DNA of 64,000 nt from Diphasiastrum complanatum (GCA_029204225.1 CM055109.1:36740991-36804990), one strand, 5' to 3'. Positions 34,729 through 50,298 are shown, counted from the first letter of the stretch. Program-made: numbers and translations. Notes: generated by a model not told the origin, from the letters alone.

Positions 34729-35218
34729 ATGTTCTCAAAAGAAATCACAAACATTTGAAACTACGCGAAAATTCTCTTCTAGCACTTATATACCAGGCAT
34801 ATCAACACATAGAGTCATGAAATCTTGATCAACCTATGATCTATCATCAATCTAATGACTCTTGCAACTTCCTAAGATTGAATCACACTCAAATGAAGTC
34901 CAGCAAGCTCACTATCTAGAGATCCAAATTGATTATCCCAAATCTACATGCAAATGTTAAAAATTTGATATGCAATCTATAAGCCACCACTTAGGCTAAT
35001 CCAATGATCCAAAAATTGGCCAAATCCATTATGTGAATTAAAAAATCGGAATTGATCAAGTTTATAAACCTATATAGGGTTTTGATCTACAAAAGATCCA
35101 ATCTACAAATGCAAGAAACTCAATTTTGGTGTAGAATCCTCTCTACCATGCTCTAGCATTGATATCTACACCAAATCATTAATAAATCTAATTTCCTTCT
35201 TCATAACTTGAAACACAA

Positions 35219-35230
35219 GCTTTGATACCA
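35219..35230 (-). other. Copia primer binding site (copy 2)
   Basis: Minus strand TGGTATCAAAGC adjoining the LTR end at 35231. One base differs from copies 1 and 3 (TGGTATTAGAGC) at each of two positions. Confidence 0.8.
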
Positions 35231-35874
35231 TGTGAAAGAATTCAGATCATAAATGATCCAAATCCATGAAGGATCTTTGGTTACAAAAGAAGCTACACCA
35301 ATCTTGCCAATGTAGAAAAATCAACATCTACACACAAAATAAGATGCAAACTCTAATAGAACTTGATCAAACATGAATCAAAACATAAAGTACTGTTGTT
35401 TTCTGTACAAAACTAGCAAGGTACTGTATTTCACACATGTGGATCCAAAAATAACAAATATAGATCATTCTACACATAGAATTGCAATTAATCACAAGTA
35501 TAGTGCACCAGTGGATAGTAGAACCCAATAGAACCATGTATAAGCATGAAATGAGATAGAGAAGAGAGAAGATATGTCTATCCATGAGTTACATCCTTTT
35601 ATAACAGGTCCAAACACTATTTGGCCACTTGGCTTTCCCTCCAAAATGTAAACCCTATTATTTTGGGTCTAGATTCAATGTACCCAACATTTAAATTTGA
35701 ATCTACTCAAAATCAACTTCTAACTTTCCCACACTTTCAAAAAGTGTATATTCAAATGAAATCTAGACTAATGAACTTTGAAAAGCCAAACTCTAAGTCT
35801 AAAATAAAAGTTGGCCTCAATTTGCCAAATATAGAAATGTAACAAATATGATCAAACTAGTTGAATCTTTCACA
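35231..35874 (-). repeat. Copia 5' LTR (copy 2)
   Basis: 644 bp. The plus-strand ends read TGTGAAAGA...TCTTTCACA, a 9-bp perfect terminal inverted repeat. Closely matches 45140-45786, and the flank beyond it also matches the flank of copy 3, so both arose by duplication of a locus rather than two insertions. A short GA-rich stretch near 35545 replaces the long array of copy 1. Confidence 0.9.
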
Positions 35875-36165
35875 AATTGTTGATGACTTAGGTCAACTAT
35901 AGGTGGGTCCACAACCGTTGTTTAATGTGATAATTAGATATTTTTTCACTTTGCTAAAAAATCAAGTTCTACGTGCTCGCACATAACAAAGACACATTAC
36001 CATTTTGTTCAAAAAAAATCACTTGATGGTGTCATTTGATTTTTCTTTTGTCAATCTACAGATCAAGTAGTGGGATACTTCTATCAAGTCATTAGCTAGA
36101 ATAAAATTTGAAAATTTTTGACTCAATTATGTATGAAAAAGTGCAATAGATTGTATGTCAACTAC

Positions 36166-36375
<210 letters not shown>

Positions 36376-36859
36376 TGGATTCTCCCTCGTTATTACTTAC
36401 CTAGTCTTACTATCTGGCATACGGACCGATGCATATGTATGAGAGACGATCCGGTAGGGCGCATCACCAATGTGTGGGAAGCAGAAAACTCTTCAAAGTA
36501 ATGTGAGGAACAAGTGTAGAAACTACATGATTATATAATGGCTTCCTGTAAGGTTTCTTGGAAGGTCACTTTTAGGTGGAAAGAGTCATTTCCCTCCTTT
36601 AGGCTTTTTAAATTTAGAAACTTGACACTCGAGTTTCTTTTCTTCTTAAAAGAAAGTTTTTTTAAAAAAAAAAGGTTATCAAAGCTCAGGTAAGTCATAA
36701 ACCTTATATTTTCGGCGAGCCCTTGTAAGGTATGAGCTCCTACTTTTGCTCCTCACTAAGAGGCATATCTTTCTATCATGCTATGTCCTCTTATTTCTTT
36801 TGGCAACTATGAATACTATCCATCATATGAAGTAGTTTTGATGCTATTATGCATGTTGA

Positions 36860-37310
36860 GAAGGCGTTGTCCATCAGCGATGGACTCGCCAAGCGCATTT
36901 TTATAGAGTATAATGGATCCATCTGCCTACAATTGTAGGCAACGATGGACTACATCTTCCCTTCTATTCTTCAAAAGAGATACCTCTGTAGCAGCGATAA
37001 GCTATTGGCTGCTTGCTATCTTCTAAATGAAGTAGCAATGTATTACATATGTTGCTTATTGATAGAAATAGACCGTGGATAGCGGTTTATCATATCTACT
37101 TCTCATACAAGCTTTTAACAGAAAAGTAAACCTCTTGTCCAGCGATAGACAGCAGGTCTTCCTCTTTATGATAGAAGGATCAAATGTTGTGCATATCATT
37201 CGCTGCTCCAGCGATGGACAACAAGTTCTCTTCCTCACAAAAGAGGATTCAAAAATGTGTTAAATCAATCACTGCTCTAGCGATGGACAATAGGTCCTCT
37301 TCTTCAGTCT
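36860..37310. repeat. Degenerate ~69-bp minisatellite
   Basis: A core like agcgatggacaacaggtcttc recurs near 36876, 36941, 36993, 37141, 37210 and 37279. The last three are spaced 69 bp, i.e. 23 codons, so a minus-strand reading gives a repeated CCPSL/CCLSL peptide, which I do not consider a gene. The unit lies in a 985-bp stretch present after the first CT array but absent after the second and third. Confidence 0.7.
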
Positions 37311-37356
37311 TGCTTTGTCAAGAGGAACTAAGTGCAGTCTTGTGTCTCTCTCTCTT

Positions 37357-38380
37357 GGCATTGTCCTTTCTTTTCATTGTAATACAATATTGTGTAGTGT
37401 TTTTTCCTCTTTATGTATTGGCGGCGTTCATGCTAGTGATATTGTGATTATTGACGCTAACCAAATTGATTTTACTAGAGTACCGATATATTAAATTTTT
37501 TAGCATCGTCAATTTATTCGTCTCTCTTGTATGTTCTTGTTTGTTTGTCTAATTGGTGTCAATCTCCTTGCTCATGTAGAGGAAAGGACATCATTTTTTG
37601 AAAAATGTTTACTTCGCAATTCTTTAATTCATAAAGCTCATACATATTTGTCATTAGTCATGGATATGATTGGTATGATTAAAAAAAAAATAGATATTTG
37701 AAATTATCTTAATTAGCCAAACATTTCATCACTTTAATTAAAACATCCCATAATAAAATATTCTTGATGTTATTTGTTTCTTCAAACCTCTACCATCCCA
37801 TATCAAGATGAGATTTCGTTGTCAAAGTTTCACATTTACAAGTACTCATAACAGCCTTCCATTGTCTACAAACAACTTCTATCTCCTCTTTGTAAGTACT
37901 TTGAAAGTTTTGGACTCTCACAGGGCATAACTTTCATTGATGCATACCATTTCATGCTAGAAGAGACAAAATTGATACTTATACAATAGATGTTTATTTT
38001 GCAGCGTTCCTCGACAACAAATATATACAACATTCACAATTGTGTACTACCAATAGTCGTACACTTAAGCCATGAAGACTAAGCTAGGCAATTCCCATGG
38101 TTGCTCGTGCTCTTTCTTGTGATCCACAATTTTTAAACTTGCATGTAATTTTATAAGAAATGCATTATTCCACTATTGAGATTGATCTGTAGCACCTAAA
38201 TTTGTGATGTGTATAGCTCTCATGTCATTCAATTGACTTGCGACAGCTATGGTAAAAAAGGTTGAAACCATAGCCACTTAGTAGGATATCATTTTCTGAA
38301 GTCGAATTGTGTCGGTGATGCTTTGAGTCAAATTGGAGAGGTTAATCGGTTATGCTTTGTTGAGTTTCAATTGTTGCATC
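37357..38380. repeat. Repeated block, copy A (no gene)
   Basis: Starts cattgtcctttcttttcatt and runs to the gypsy remnant. The same block follows the CT arrays at 46184 and 48055, with a deletion of about 100 bp in this copy near 38075. AT-rich. A minus-strand frame shared with the other copies (FAANNINLDGLSVRLLV there) is spoiled here. Identity unknown; perhaps 5' Pol or leader of the adjoining gypsy element. Confidence 0.7.
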
Positions 38381-40137
38381 TTTCTCTATGAGACCTTTGT
38401 CTGATCGGTGAGTTTTTTGGTTGTATTTGGCAAAAAATCCTGGCAAGAAGTTCTACCTTTAGTGATAATCTTGGAAAGCAGGATTTCAAAAAGTCTCATG
38501 AAGAGAAGATACTTGTTGATTATTCCATTATGAATGGTTTACTTTTCCATAGAGGAAAAGTGTGTGTGCCAGACATCGTGGACATTAGGGCCCAAATCCT
38601 GCATGAGTGTCATGATAGTCCTAGTGTGGGACATCCTGGTATACAAATAATGCTTGACCTTGTTAAAAGAAAATTTTATTGGCCAAAGATGAAAGGTCAT
38701 GTGGAGGCATATGCTCAAAAGTGTGAACTGCCAAGTTAATAAAGCAGAAAGACTCAAAGAAACTAGTTTGTTACATCCTTGGAAAATCCCGGCAAGAAGT
38801 GGAAAAACATTTCCATGGAGACTTCCCAAATCCGGGAAGGGTCATGATGTCATTTGGGTAGTGGTTGACAAGCTAACCAAAATCGCACAGTTACTATCAA
38901 AGCTTCAGAAAATATTGTTAGTGATGGTGAGTCTAAGTTTGCAAGCAAGTTCTGGCAAGCAGTCTTTAGAAAATTGTTAACTACCTTAAGTTCACAGCAT
39001 CACGAGCTATTCATAAATGTGGTGTAGTACTAAGTTCCATACTTGACATAATCCCTATGCCACATAATGGATGTCGACCCCCAAGAAAAGATGTATATAA
39101 ATATAAAATAGAAAAAGGAATAATTGTTTCATGAATGATTTGGACTTGAGCATTTTTATTATAGTCATTTCATCTTATCCCCGCTCAAAACTAGCCAAAT
39201 TAATACTATAGGAATGGTCATGCACAAAGCATTGCTTGGAGAAGTAAAAGGAACATGTATCGCCTGTGCAAAATTCAAGGACATAACCCATGAATATTCT
39301 ATAATAGATGGTATTCAAGAATGTCTTTTGTCTTTGGGTCACCCAAAATCCAATGGATAGATCAAACATATCAACCAATCAATGGAAGATATGCTTCACT
39401 CATATGCATGTTCTCAGACAACAATCAGATTGGAAAAAGTACCTCCCAATGGTTGAGTTCGCAAACAATAGTATGAAGCATTCTGCTATCAAATTTAGTG
39501 CTTTTATGCTCTTTTACAGCTTTCAGCCTCGTTCCCCTATCTCCATTGGACTCAAAGGTCTCAAGGTACAAGCTTTAACTGATTTTTTGCATGATATGCA
39601 AAAAATGTTACAAGTGGCTAAGGAAAGCATAAGATTGACTTAGAATTGAGCCCAATTCTATACTAAGCGAAGTCCCTTCCTTTAAAAAATTTGAGATCGA
39701 TGATTGGATGTATCTTAGAATCCCAAAAGACTCTAAGGTCTTTCAAATAGAGAAATGCCCCAAGTTGTTTCCATGATTTAGTGGCTCTTTTAAGACTGTA
39801 AACAATATTAATCGGTCCGCTTATCGACTAGAACTTCTCTCTGGAACTATGGTTCATCCTGTATTCCAGTGAGTCATTTAAGAATGACTAGGTAAGAACA
39901 ACCTAATTCCAGGAGACCATCTAATGTTGTTGGAGGATTTGACCTCCTTTGTACTCCATAAACTTGATAGGATCATGGACACCCGACTTCATCAACTAAA
40001 AAAGTTGTCTAATTTCTAAACATCTGATTCGTTGGAAGGTCAGTCAGATGATGAGGACACCTGGGAAAAGGAAAACAACTTGAAACTTAGATTCCCTAGT
40101 TTTCTCCCATAGAATGAAGTTTTTATAGGGGAGGAAA
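38380..40137 (+). pseudogene. Gypsy RNase H-end, integrase and C-terminus (copy A)
   Basis: Plus-strand frames give the end of RNase H (GLLFHRGKVCVPD), the integrase zinc domain (HECHDSPSVGHPGIQ, YAQKCEL, frameshift, CQVNKAERL), the core start (SGKGHDVIWVVVDKLTKIA), then after loss of the middle core SDWKKYLPMVEFANNSMKHS and SPISIGLKGLKVQALTDFLH (39308-39643), and a stop-ridden C-terminus to a polypurine tract (ataggggaggaaa) at 40125-40137. Shorter copies lie at 47290 and 48880. Confidence 0.85.
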
Positions 40138-40605
40138 TGCTATCTACCATAACGATATGCCCTTTAGTGACGAGCTCGCAAGGGGCATGACGCAGGCAGG
40201 TCTAGCGTTATCAACATGTTTTAGTGCCACGCATCACTATTCTAGGTCATCGAGTGTCACCAGTGGGATTGTGCTTGATGACACTCACTATGCTATGCCT
40301 ATATAGTGGTGGTGCTTCTCTTTTGCCATTCACTTAGTCTACCCAGGAATTGGTGGCTAGAGAGCATCTATAGTAGCTAGGATATATCTCCGGTCCAGGA
40401 GATGTCTGCTAGGGAGACTTGAGGACGATGCGTATGGGACACCAATTATTGTCAAAGGCTTGATTGGGCATGATGGTATTGGTAGCTCTAGTGCATGGGA
40501 CAATGACTCTACGGATGGGTGGATACAGTGCGTCGTCACTAGTATGGGATGTGTGTCAATCTTCAAGGCAATCAGAGACCTAAGGGAGTTATAATATTAA
40601 CTACG
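40138..40605 (+). repeat. Putative gypsy 3' LTR
   Basis: Begins TGCTATCTACCATAACG right after the polypurine tract and has a CTATATAG TATA-like box near 40298. No second LTR copy is in the window, so the right edge is only bounded by the copia integrase fragment that starts near 40610. Confidence 0.5.
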
Positions 40606-40609
40606 AGTT

Positions 40610-40890
40610 ACATATTCATTTTTTAATGACATAGCAAGTACATCCAAAAGTTTTAAAAAAGCTGACACTCGGCCCCCTCTTGAATAGCATCTCAAAATGT
40701 GTTCTTCCATCTAATATACCACTCGGCCACCTATTGTATAGAAAGTTAGCACACAACAAAGCTTGATCCCAAAATGGTTTTGGAAGATAAGCACCTAACC
40801 TCATGGCTTTGGCACTTTCACGTAAATCCTATTCTTCCTCTCGGCCACTCCATTTTATTGTAGTGTCCTTGGAGTTGTGTACTCTATCTT
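40610..40890 (-). pseudogene. Orphan copia integrase fragment
   Basis: Minus frame 40616-40804 gives KPFWDQALLCANFLYNRWPS and FKTFGCTCYV, the integrase C-terminal half; just upstream the GVAERKN region is spoiled. It is similar to but distinct from copies 2 and 3, and is fused at about 40890 to RT-start sequence of copy 3, out of normal order. Confidence 0.75.
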
Positions 40891-41959
40891 GGTTTACCTT
40901 CACCTTGAAGATCCATTTGCATCCAATAGCTTTCTTGTCCTTAGGTAACTCCACCAATCTTCATGTTCCATTCTTCATAAGAGCTTGATACTCAAGATCC
41001 ATTGCTTGGATCCACTCCTCTTCTTTCCTTGCTTCATCTACCCTTGTACGTTCATCACAAGAGGTTAGGAAAGCAACATAATTTCTAGAAACTACTTGCT
41101 TACCCTTTTCATCATATGTGAGCCTTGAATGTACTTGTCTTTCCCTTGATGTTCTCCTTGGCATTTGACTTGATGAAGGTCCATCATCATCACCATCTAA
41201 ACTTGGATCCTTTACATCAATATCAAGAATGTTAGATCCATCCACACCACCATCAATAATGCTTGAAGATACGTTTGGAATGTTCCCCTCATAAAAAATG
41301 ACAGCACTACCAACAATCACTTTGTTAGTAGAAGGAATGTAAACCTTGTAGGCTTTACTCACCTCACTATATCCAACAAAAATACCTCTCCTTGAAGATG
41401 GATCCTCCTTGGTCCTAATGTTGACATAGCATGTGCATCCAAAAGTTCTTAGAAACTTGACACTCGGCCACCTCTTGAATAGCATCTCAAAAGGTGTCCT
41501 TCCATCCAAAATAGCAGTCGGCCACCTATTGCACAAGAAATTGGCACACACCAAAGCTTGATCCCAAAATGGTTTATCAAGATTGGCACTTAACCTCATG
41601 GCTTTAGCACTTTCACATAAAGTCATATTCTTCCTTTCAGCCACTCCATTTTGTTGTGGGGTCCTTGATGTTGTATACTCTCTCTTGATCCCATGCTCAT
41701 CACAAAAGGCCTTGAACTCGGTAGATATGTACTCACCACCATTGTCACTCCTTAAGCACTTAATCCTTGTGGAAAATTGGTTTTCCCTTGCATTCTTGGA
41801 CTTAAAAAAGACATCGTACACTTCATCTTTCCTCTTTAGTAGATAGATCCAACAAAATCTACTAAAATCATCAATGAAAGGTTCATATATCTTAGCTCCA
41901 CTATTGTTAATTCTAGTAAATTCAGTGAATATCCAAATGTACAAGTTGAAAAAACTTTG

Positions 41960-41964
41960 TAGAT
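41960..41964. other. Target-site duplication, left (TAGAT)
   Basis: TAGAT immediately precedes the solo LTR. The uninterrupted paralogue at about 33331 reads ctttgtagatctagatg with a single TAGAT. Confidence 0.9.
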
Positions 41965-43121
41965 TGTTGGCTGATTCTGACGAATCCCCAAGATACTCGG
42001 CCAGAGCTACCCAAGAGCACCTCTCACCGTAGACCGAGGAGGTCTCTGAGAAGACGAGACAAATGAAGACTAAGAGCCGAGTATGAGAGCCGAGGAATAC
42101 CACTTAGTAATGACAAGCAAGAACTGTGTAAGCCTCATGGTGAATCCCAAAAGATGGAATGACCATGTAGGAACTAGTATTTCTAGACAAAGTAATAAAT
42201 GCAAGTAGACCTCTCTTAAAGAAAGTAGAGTGAGCCACCTTTTGATGGTGACCTCTGGTGGAGAGCATAATTCCACTTGTAATTTGTGTAATGTGAAAAT
42301 TCCACTAGGATGCCATCTAAGGAGCTCTCTTGCTTATTTAAGAGACTCCCTCTTTGAGAAGAGGAGCTTTTTGTGAGATGTACCTACTCCATGCTGAAAT
42401 GAGAAGAGCCTCCATGAGTTTTGGTGTATCTATTGAGCTCCTTGATCATGCTTGTTTCTTGAGTGATGCATTCATGATCTTGCCCTCCCCTCCTTTGTGT
42501 GTGGTTGTGGATAGTAGAGTGGATTAGTTTTTATACTTTCCTAGAGTGGATTAGTTTTCATTTCTTGTTTGTGGATTAATGTAGGAATCAACATTCAGGT
42601 AAACTATATAGGCTGGGTTTGTGATAAATTCTTGCATATCCCCTTACAACCTTGTTCTTGATGTTCTTGTGTTGTCCAAGATTCAAAAGACTGGTTGGTT
42701 TCTTGATTCTTGGACTTCTAAAATGTTGCTAGAATAGTTTCTTGTTTCAGTTCTGTGGATTTATGCAAGTATAGTAGTGTTTAGGATTTGATTGTAACTC
42801 GTTTTGTAGCGTTAGAGTAGGATTTCAGTCATTGGTCAACGGATTTGCATGCTGATCTGCTGGTTGAACATTTTGGCATGCATGATTGACTGATTGTGGT
42901 CGTTTATGCATGTGCTTCAGTGCAAGAGTGACAAACCTGAGTGTCCTCTGACAGGCAGGACAAATACTACAACATCAGTCAGTCTTCTCTGCCTAATACA
43001 GGCTCTGAAACAAGAAAGATAAACTTAAAAAGAACCCACCGACTCTACTGACAACAAGCAAGAAAGAAAGCTATAAACAAAAGAAACGCCAATAGATTCT
43101 GAAGTAAAGAATCTATAAACA
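41965..43121. mobile_element. Solo LTR, 1157 bp, in copia integrase
   Basis: Starts TGTTGGCTGATTCTGACG and ends ATCTATAAACA, so it has TG...CA termini, and is flanked by TAGAT on both sides. Comparison with copy 2 shows the integrase sequence continuous apart from this insert and the duplicated five bases. It has no coding sequence, PBS or polypurine tract, the signature left by LTR-LTR recombination. A diverged relative in inverse orientation lies at about 50708-51621. Its orientation as an LTR is uncertain. Confidence 0.9.
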
Positions 43122-43126
43122 TAGAT
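43122..43126. other. Target-site duplication, right (TAGAT)
   Basis: Second TAGAT, followed by ctagatgtagacctag, as in the paralogous copia copy 2. Confidence 0.9.
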
Positions 43127-45127
43127 CTAGATGTAGACCTAGCATAAGGTAGTCTATTTGACTTAGACAAAGCACAAGACTCACAAACATGATTGATGCC
43201 ACTTAAGGAACTTGGCAGACCTATCACAACCTTCTTTCTAGCCATTACCTCCAATGATTTGAAGTTGAGGTGTCCCATCTTTTTATGCCAAACCTCTTGA
43301 ATAGGTATTTGCTCTCTTGCAACACATCCAACTTGGTTACCAATAACAGAAGCATCTAGTTTGAACAAATTCCCTTGTCTTTTACCTTTTCCAATCATGA
43401 CATCCTTCCTTTTGATCATACAAGCACCTCCATCAAACTCAACATTGAGGCCTTTACTACTTAGCATTTGACTCACACAAAACAAATTCTTGGTAATAGA
43501 TGGAATAAACAAGACATCCTCCAAATGAACATTCCTATTTGTAGAGAGAGAAATAGGAATTGTGCCAATCAATTTGATTGCACACTCACCATCATTGGCC
43601 GTGTAGATCATCCTCTTGTCATCTCCATATACCAACAAAGAAGTGAAGTACTCTTTGTGAAAAGTCATGTGTGAACTTGCCCCCTATCAATCCACCATGG
43701 ATCTAGATCTCCATCATTAGCAAGCATACATGAAGACATCACAAAAGCATCATCATTTGCATCTTGAACATCCAAACCATCCTCATTAAAAGTTAGATGA
43801 CCTTGCTTGTCTCCTTGGTGTCTCTTTTTCTTGTAGCACTCACTTGCAAAGTGTCTTTTGATGCCACAATAGAAGCATTTGAGCTTTGATCTATCCTTCA
43901 TCTTGCCCTTTAGACCACTTACTTTTTCTTTTTGCCCTTGAATTTGCCTTTGTGAACATAGCCTCCTCTTGAAGTGTTGATGTAGATCCACTTCTTGCTT
44001 GAAGCCTATATTCTTCATTGATCAAGATCTCTTGAAGATCCATCAAACTTGGCAAAGTCTTTTGAATAACATTACTTTGAACAATGTTAGCATGAGCATC
44101 CAACAATCTGTTAAGAATAACTTAAATAAGCTCTCCTTCCTTAATGCTCTCATCAATTCAAGCCAACTCATCATTCAATGCTTTCATCCTCAAAATAAAA
44201 ATACTTGGACTTTCTTCATTCTTTTTCAAACAAGAAAAGATTTGTCTTCTTAGAGTCACCACTCTAGAAGTAGGCTTGGATTCATAAAGCTTCTTCAATG
44301 AGTCCCAAGCATCCTTAGATGAAGTACTCTTACTAACCTCCTTGAGAAGCTCATTGATGACATTCATCTTGATCATGTGTAGAGCCCTTTTGGCCCTCTT
44401 ATCATACCTCATTTGATCTTGTTGTGTTTCTGGTCTCTCCTCCAAACCTACAGCAATATCCAAAACATCATTCATCTCAAGAAGTGATTCCATCCTCACC
44501 TTCCACAGTGAATAGTTACTTGAGGTAAGCCTATCATTAACTTCCAACATGACTCCACTTGATGTCGCCATGTAACAATGACCTAATCTTCTCTTTCAAT
44601 CTGTTTCAATGAGCAGAGCACTCCTTTTAACAACAACAAATGTTTTCAAAAGAAATCACAAACATTTGAAACTACTCAAAAATTCTCTTCTAGCACTTAT
44701 ACCAAGCAAATCAACACATAGAATCATGGAATCTTGATCAACCTATGATCTATCCTCAATCTAATGACTCTTGAAACTTCCTAAGATTAAAACACACTCA
44801 AATGAAGTCCAGCAACCACACTATCTAGAGATCCAAATTGATTATCCCAAATCTACATGCAAATGCTGAAAATCTGATATGCAATTTATAAGCCACCACT
44901 TAGGCTGATCCAATGATCCAAAAATTGGTCAAATCCAGTATGTGAATTCAAAATTTGGAATTGATCAAGTTTATAAACCTATATAGGGTTTTGATCTACA
45001 AAAGATCCAATCTACAAATGCAAGAAACTCGATTTTGGTGTAGAATCCTCTTTAGCATGCTCTAGCCTTGATATCTTCACCAAATCATTGATAAATTTGA
45101 TTTCATCCTTTATAACCTGAAACACAA

Positions 45128-45139
45128 GCTCTAATACCA
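45128..45139 (-). other. Copia primer binding site (copy 3)
   Basis: Minus strand TGGTATTAGAGC adjoining the LTR. Confidence 0.85.
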
Positions 45140-45786
45140 TGTGAAAGAATTCAGGTCATAAATGATCCATATCCATAAATTATCTTTGGTTACAAAAGAA
45201 GCTACTCCACCAATCTTGCCAATGTAGAAAAATCAACAACACACACAAAATAAGATGCAAACTCTAATAGAACTTGATCAAACATGAATCAAAACATAAA
45301 GTATTGTTGTTGTCTGTACAAAACTAGCAAGATACTGTATTTCACACATGTGGATCCAAAAATAACAAATATAGATCATTCTACACATAGAATTGCAATT
45401 AATCACAAGTATAGTGCACCAGTGGATAGTAGAACCCAAGAGAACCATGTACAAGCATGAAATGAGATAGATAAGAGAGAAGGTATGTCTATCCATGAGT
45501 TACATCCTTTTATAGCAGGTGCAAACCCTATTTGGCCACTTGGCTTTCCCTCCAAAATGTAAACCCTATTATTTTGGGGTCTAGATTCAATGTACCCAAC
45601 ATTTAAATTTGAATCTACTCAAACTCGACTTCTAACTTTCACACACTTTCAAAAAGTGTTTATTCAAATAAAATTTAGACTAATGAACTTTGAAAAGTCA
45701 AACTCTAAGTCTAAAATAAAAGTTGGCCTCAATTTGCCAAATATAGGAATGTAGCAAATATGATCAAACTAGTTGAATCTTTCACA
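45140..45786 (-). repeat. Copia 5' LTR (copy 3)
   Basis: 647 bp, ends TGTGAAAGA...TCTTTCACA. Highly similar to 35231-35874, including the flank beyond 45786 (aattggtgaggacttaggtc versus aattgttgatgacttaggtc). Confidence 0.9.
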
Positions 45787-46002
45787 AATTGGTGAGGACT
45801 TAGGTCAACTATAGATGGTTCCACAACCGTTGTTTAATGTGATAATTAGATATGTATTCACTTTGCTGAAAAATCAAATTCTACGTGCTCGCACATAACA
45901 AAAATACATTACCGAAAAATCACTTGATGGTGTCATTGATTTTTCTTTTGTCAATCTAAAGACCAAGTAGTGGTATACTTCTATCAAGTCATTAGCTAGA
46001 AT

Positions 46003-48980
<2,978 letters not shown>

Positions 48981-49265
48981 CACCTTTTTCTCACTGGGAA
49001 CTCTCGCACAGGCACTTAGACATCCAACTAACTCTCGCAAGCTTCTCTGTGTCCTAGTCTCACTCAGATAGAACTTCAGAGGGGTGTGCGAAAGTTCTTA
49101 TGAAAATTTGAATTTTTTTGGAAACTTTTCAAGGGTTTTTGGATTTTTATGATTTTTCTTTGATTTTTGCAATCTGCTTGGAGCTAACTCTCGCAAGCTT
49201 CTATGCAGGTTTGGGACAGTACCCTGGAGCTGCTGCCAGTCATGCTAGCCAAGGTAGCTAACGGA
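48981..49265. other. ctctcgca-rich segment
   Basis: Non-coding. It has several occurrences of ctctcgca, including two of aactctcgcaagctt-type phrases. The same word is frequent at 53640-53880 near the coiled-coil ORF. Possibly part of an LTR or 5' region of the same element family. Confidence 0.35.
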
Positions 49266-49394
49266 TTCAGTTAGCTCTACCTTGGGCTAGTTCATTTTGT
49301 CCACCTCACTAAATGTTGTGAAACAGGTTCTTTAAGCTAACTGGTGCTCCAATTAACTATGAACCTAGCTTCCAACAGTCCATTGCTCCAATTA

Positions 49395-49550
49395 AGCATC
49401 TACATTGCATAAAGTTGAATGTATGCAATGACCTCTTGAAGGAGGTGTCTTCTTGTGCCTCATCCAAAGAGGCTTGGGATTCATTAAAGAGCATCTATGA
49501 ATCCAATAATACTTCAAGAATCCTCATGCTAAGAAATCAAGTGTATCTGG
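49395..49550 (+). pseudogene. Copia Gag fragment
   Basis: Plus-strand reading gives HCIKLNVCNDLLKEVSSCAS, SKEAWDSLKSIYESNNTSRI and LMLRNQVY, the UBN2-type Gag core related to copies 1-3 but diverged. Truncated on both sides. Confidence 0.75.
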
Positions 49551-49709
49551 TTTGGACGCACGTTTTGTTGTGAATACTGAACTGTTTGGAGTCTAGTTTA
49601 GTCATGTGCACATTATAGAATGATGCTTCCCAACATGAAAATTTATGCCATGATGATGTTGACCCCCTGTAGTGTGTCGTTCGTAGTACGGGATCGTCGC
49701 TAGGAGCGG

Positions 49710-50022
<313 letters not shown>

Positions 50023-50029
50023 CATAATG

Positions 50030-50298
50030 CATCCATCATCAAAAGGAACATTTCGAAAAAAACAAAAAGACAAAACTACCATTTCGAACTTATTATTGGA
50101 GGGCCAGCATTTTTTATTTTAGAACATGCATTCAAAGATAAATGTGCAAGGATTCAACCGTCAGGATCACAAAAAGAGCAACTGTGAGTATTGATATATT
50201 ACCATACTTTGATTTTTCTCATTCATAATCATATATTATTAAACTTGCCAATCTGATCATTCTTCTTATGCAGATTTCTATCCATTCAATGTAAATGA
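50030..50298 (+). pseudogene. Unidentified spliced gene fragment (3' end)
   Basis: An open plus frame (from the LTR edge to 50183) gives NYHFELIIGGPAFFILEHAF and KCARIQPSGSQKEQL. At 50184 there is a strong donor (CT|GTGAGT), then a 90-bp AT-rich intron ending in a good acceptor (ttcttcttatgcag, 50273). Joining them keeps the frame for seven more codons to TGA at 50296-50298. The composition reads like a genuine C-terminal exon pair rather than a transposon. I do not recognise the protein. Upstream exons are absent: the copia LTR fragment begins immediately before, so it may be a gene cut by, or captured with, that element. Confidence 0.45.

Larger units (their letters stand above)
40891..44571 (-). 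pseudogene. Copia gag-pol, copy 3 (lacks RT core to 3' LTR)
   Basis: Gag from ATG 44571 (RYDKRAKRALHMIKMNVINE), TGA after MKALNDELA where copy 2 has Cys, then a zinc knuckle CFYCGIKRHFASEC (CX2CX4HX4C, about 43850). The protease site reads IDRG instead of DSG. GAG-pre-integrase and the HHCC zinc domain run to about 43127 (43045-43668 frame), where a 1157-bp solo LTR intervenes. Integrase resumes below 41960 (SDNGGEYISTEFKAFCDEHG, GVAERKN) and runs into the RT start (WRLVELPKDKKAIGCKW), cut at about 40890. RT core, RNase H and 3' LTR are missing. The frame 40961-42103 is a chimera of solo LTR and integrase. Confidence 0.9.

Noticed and set aside
36860-37310. CRISPR-like array or repeated protein domain in the 69-bp minisatellite
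   Set aside because: Repeats are degenerate, contiguous and without unique spacers; plant nuclear context and no cas genes.
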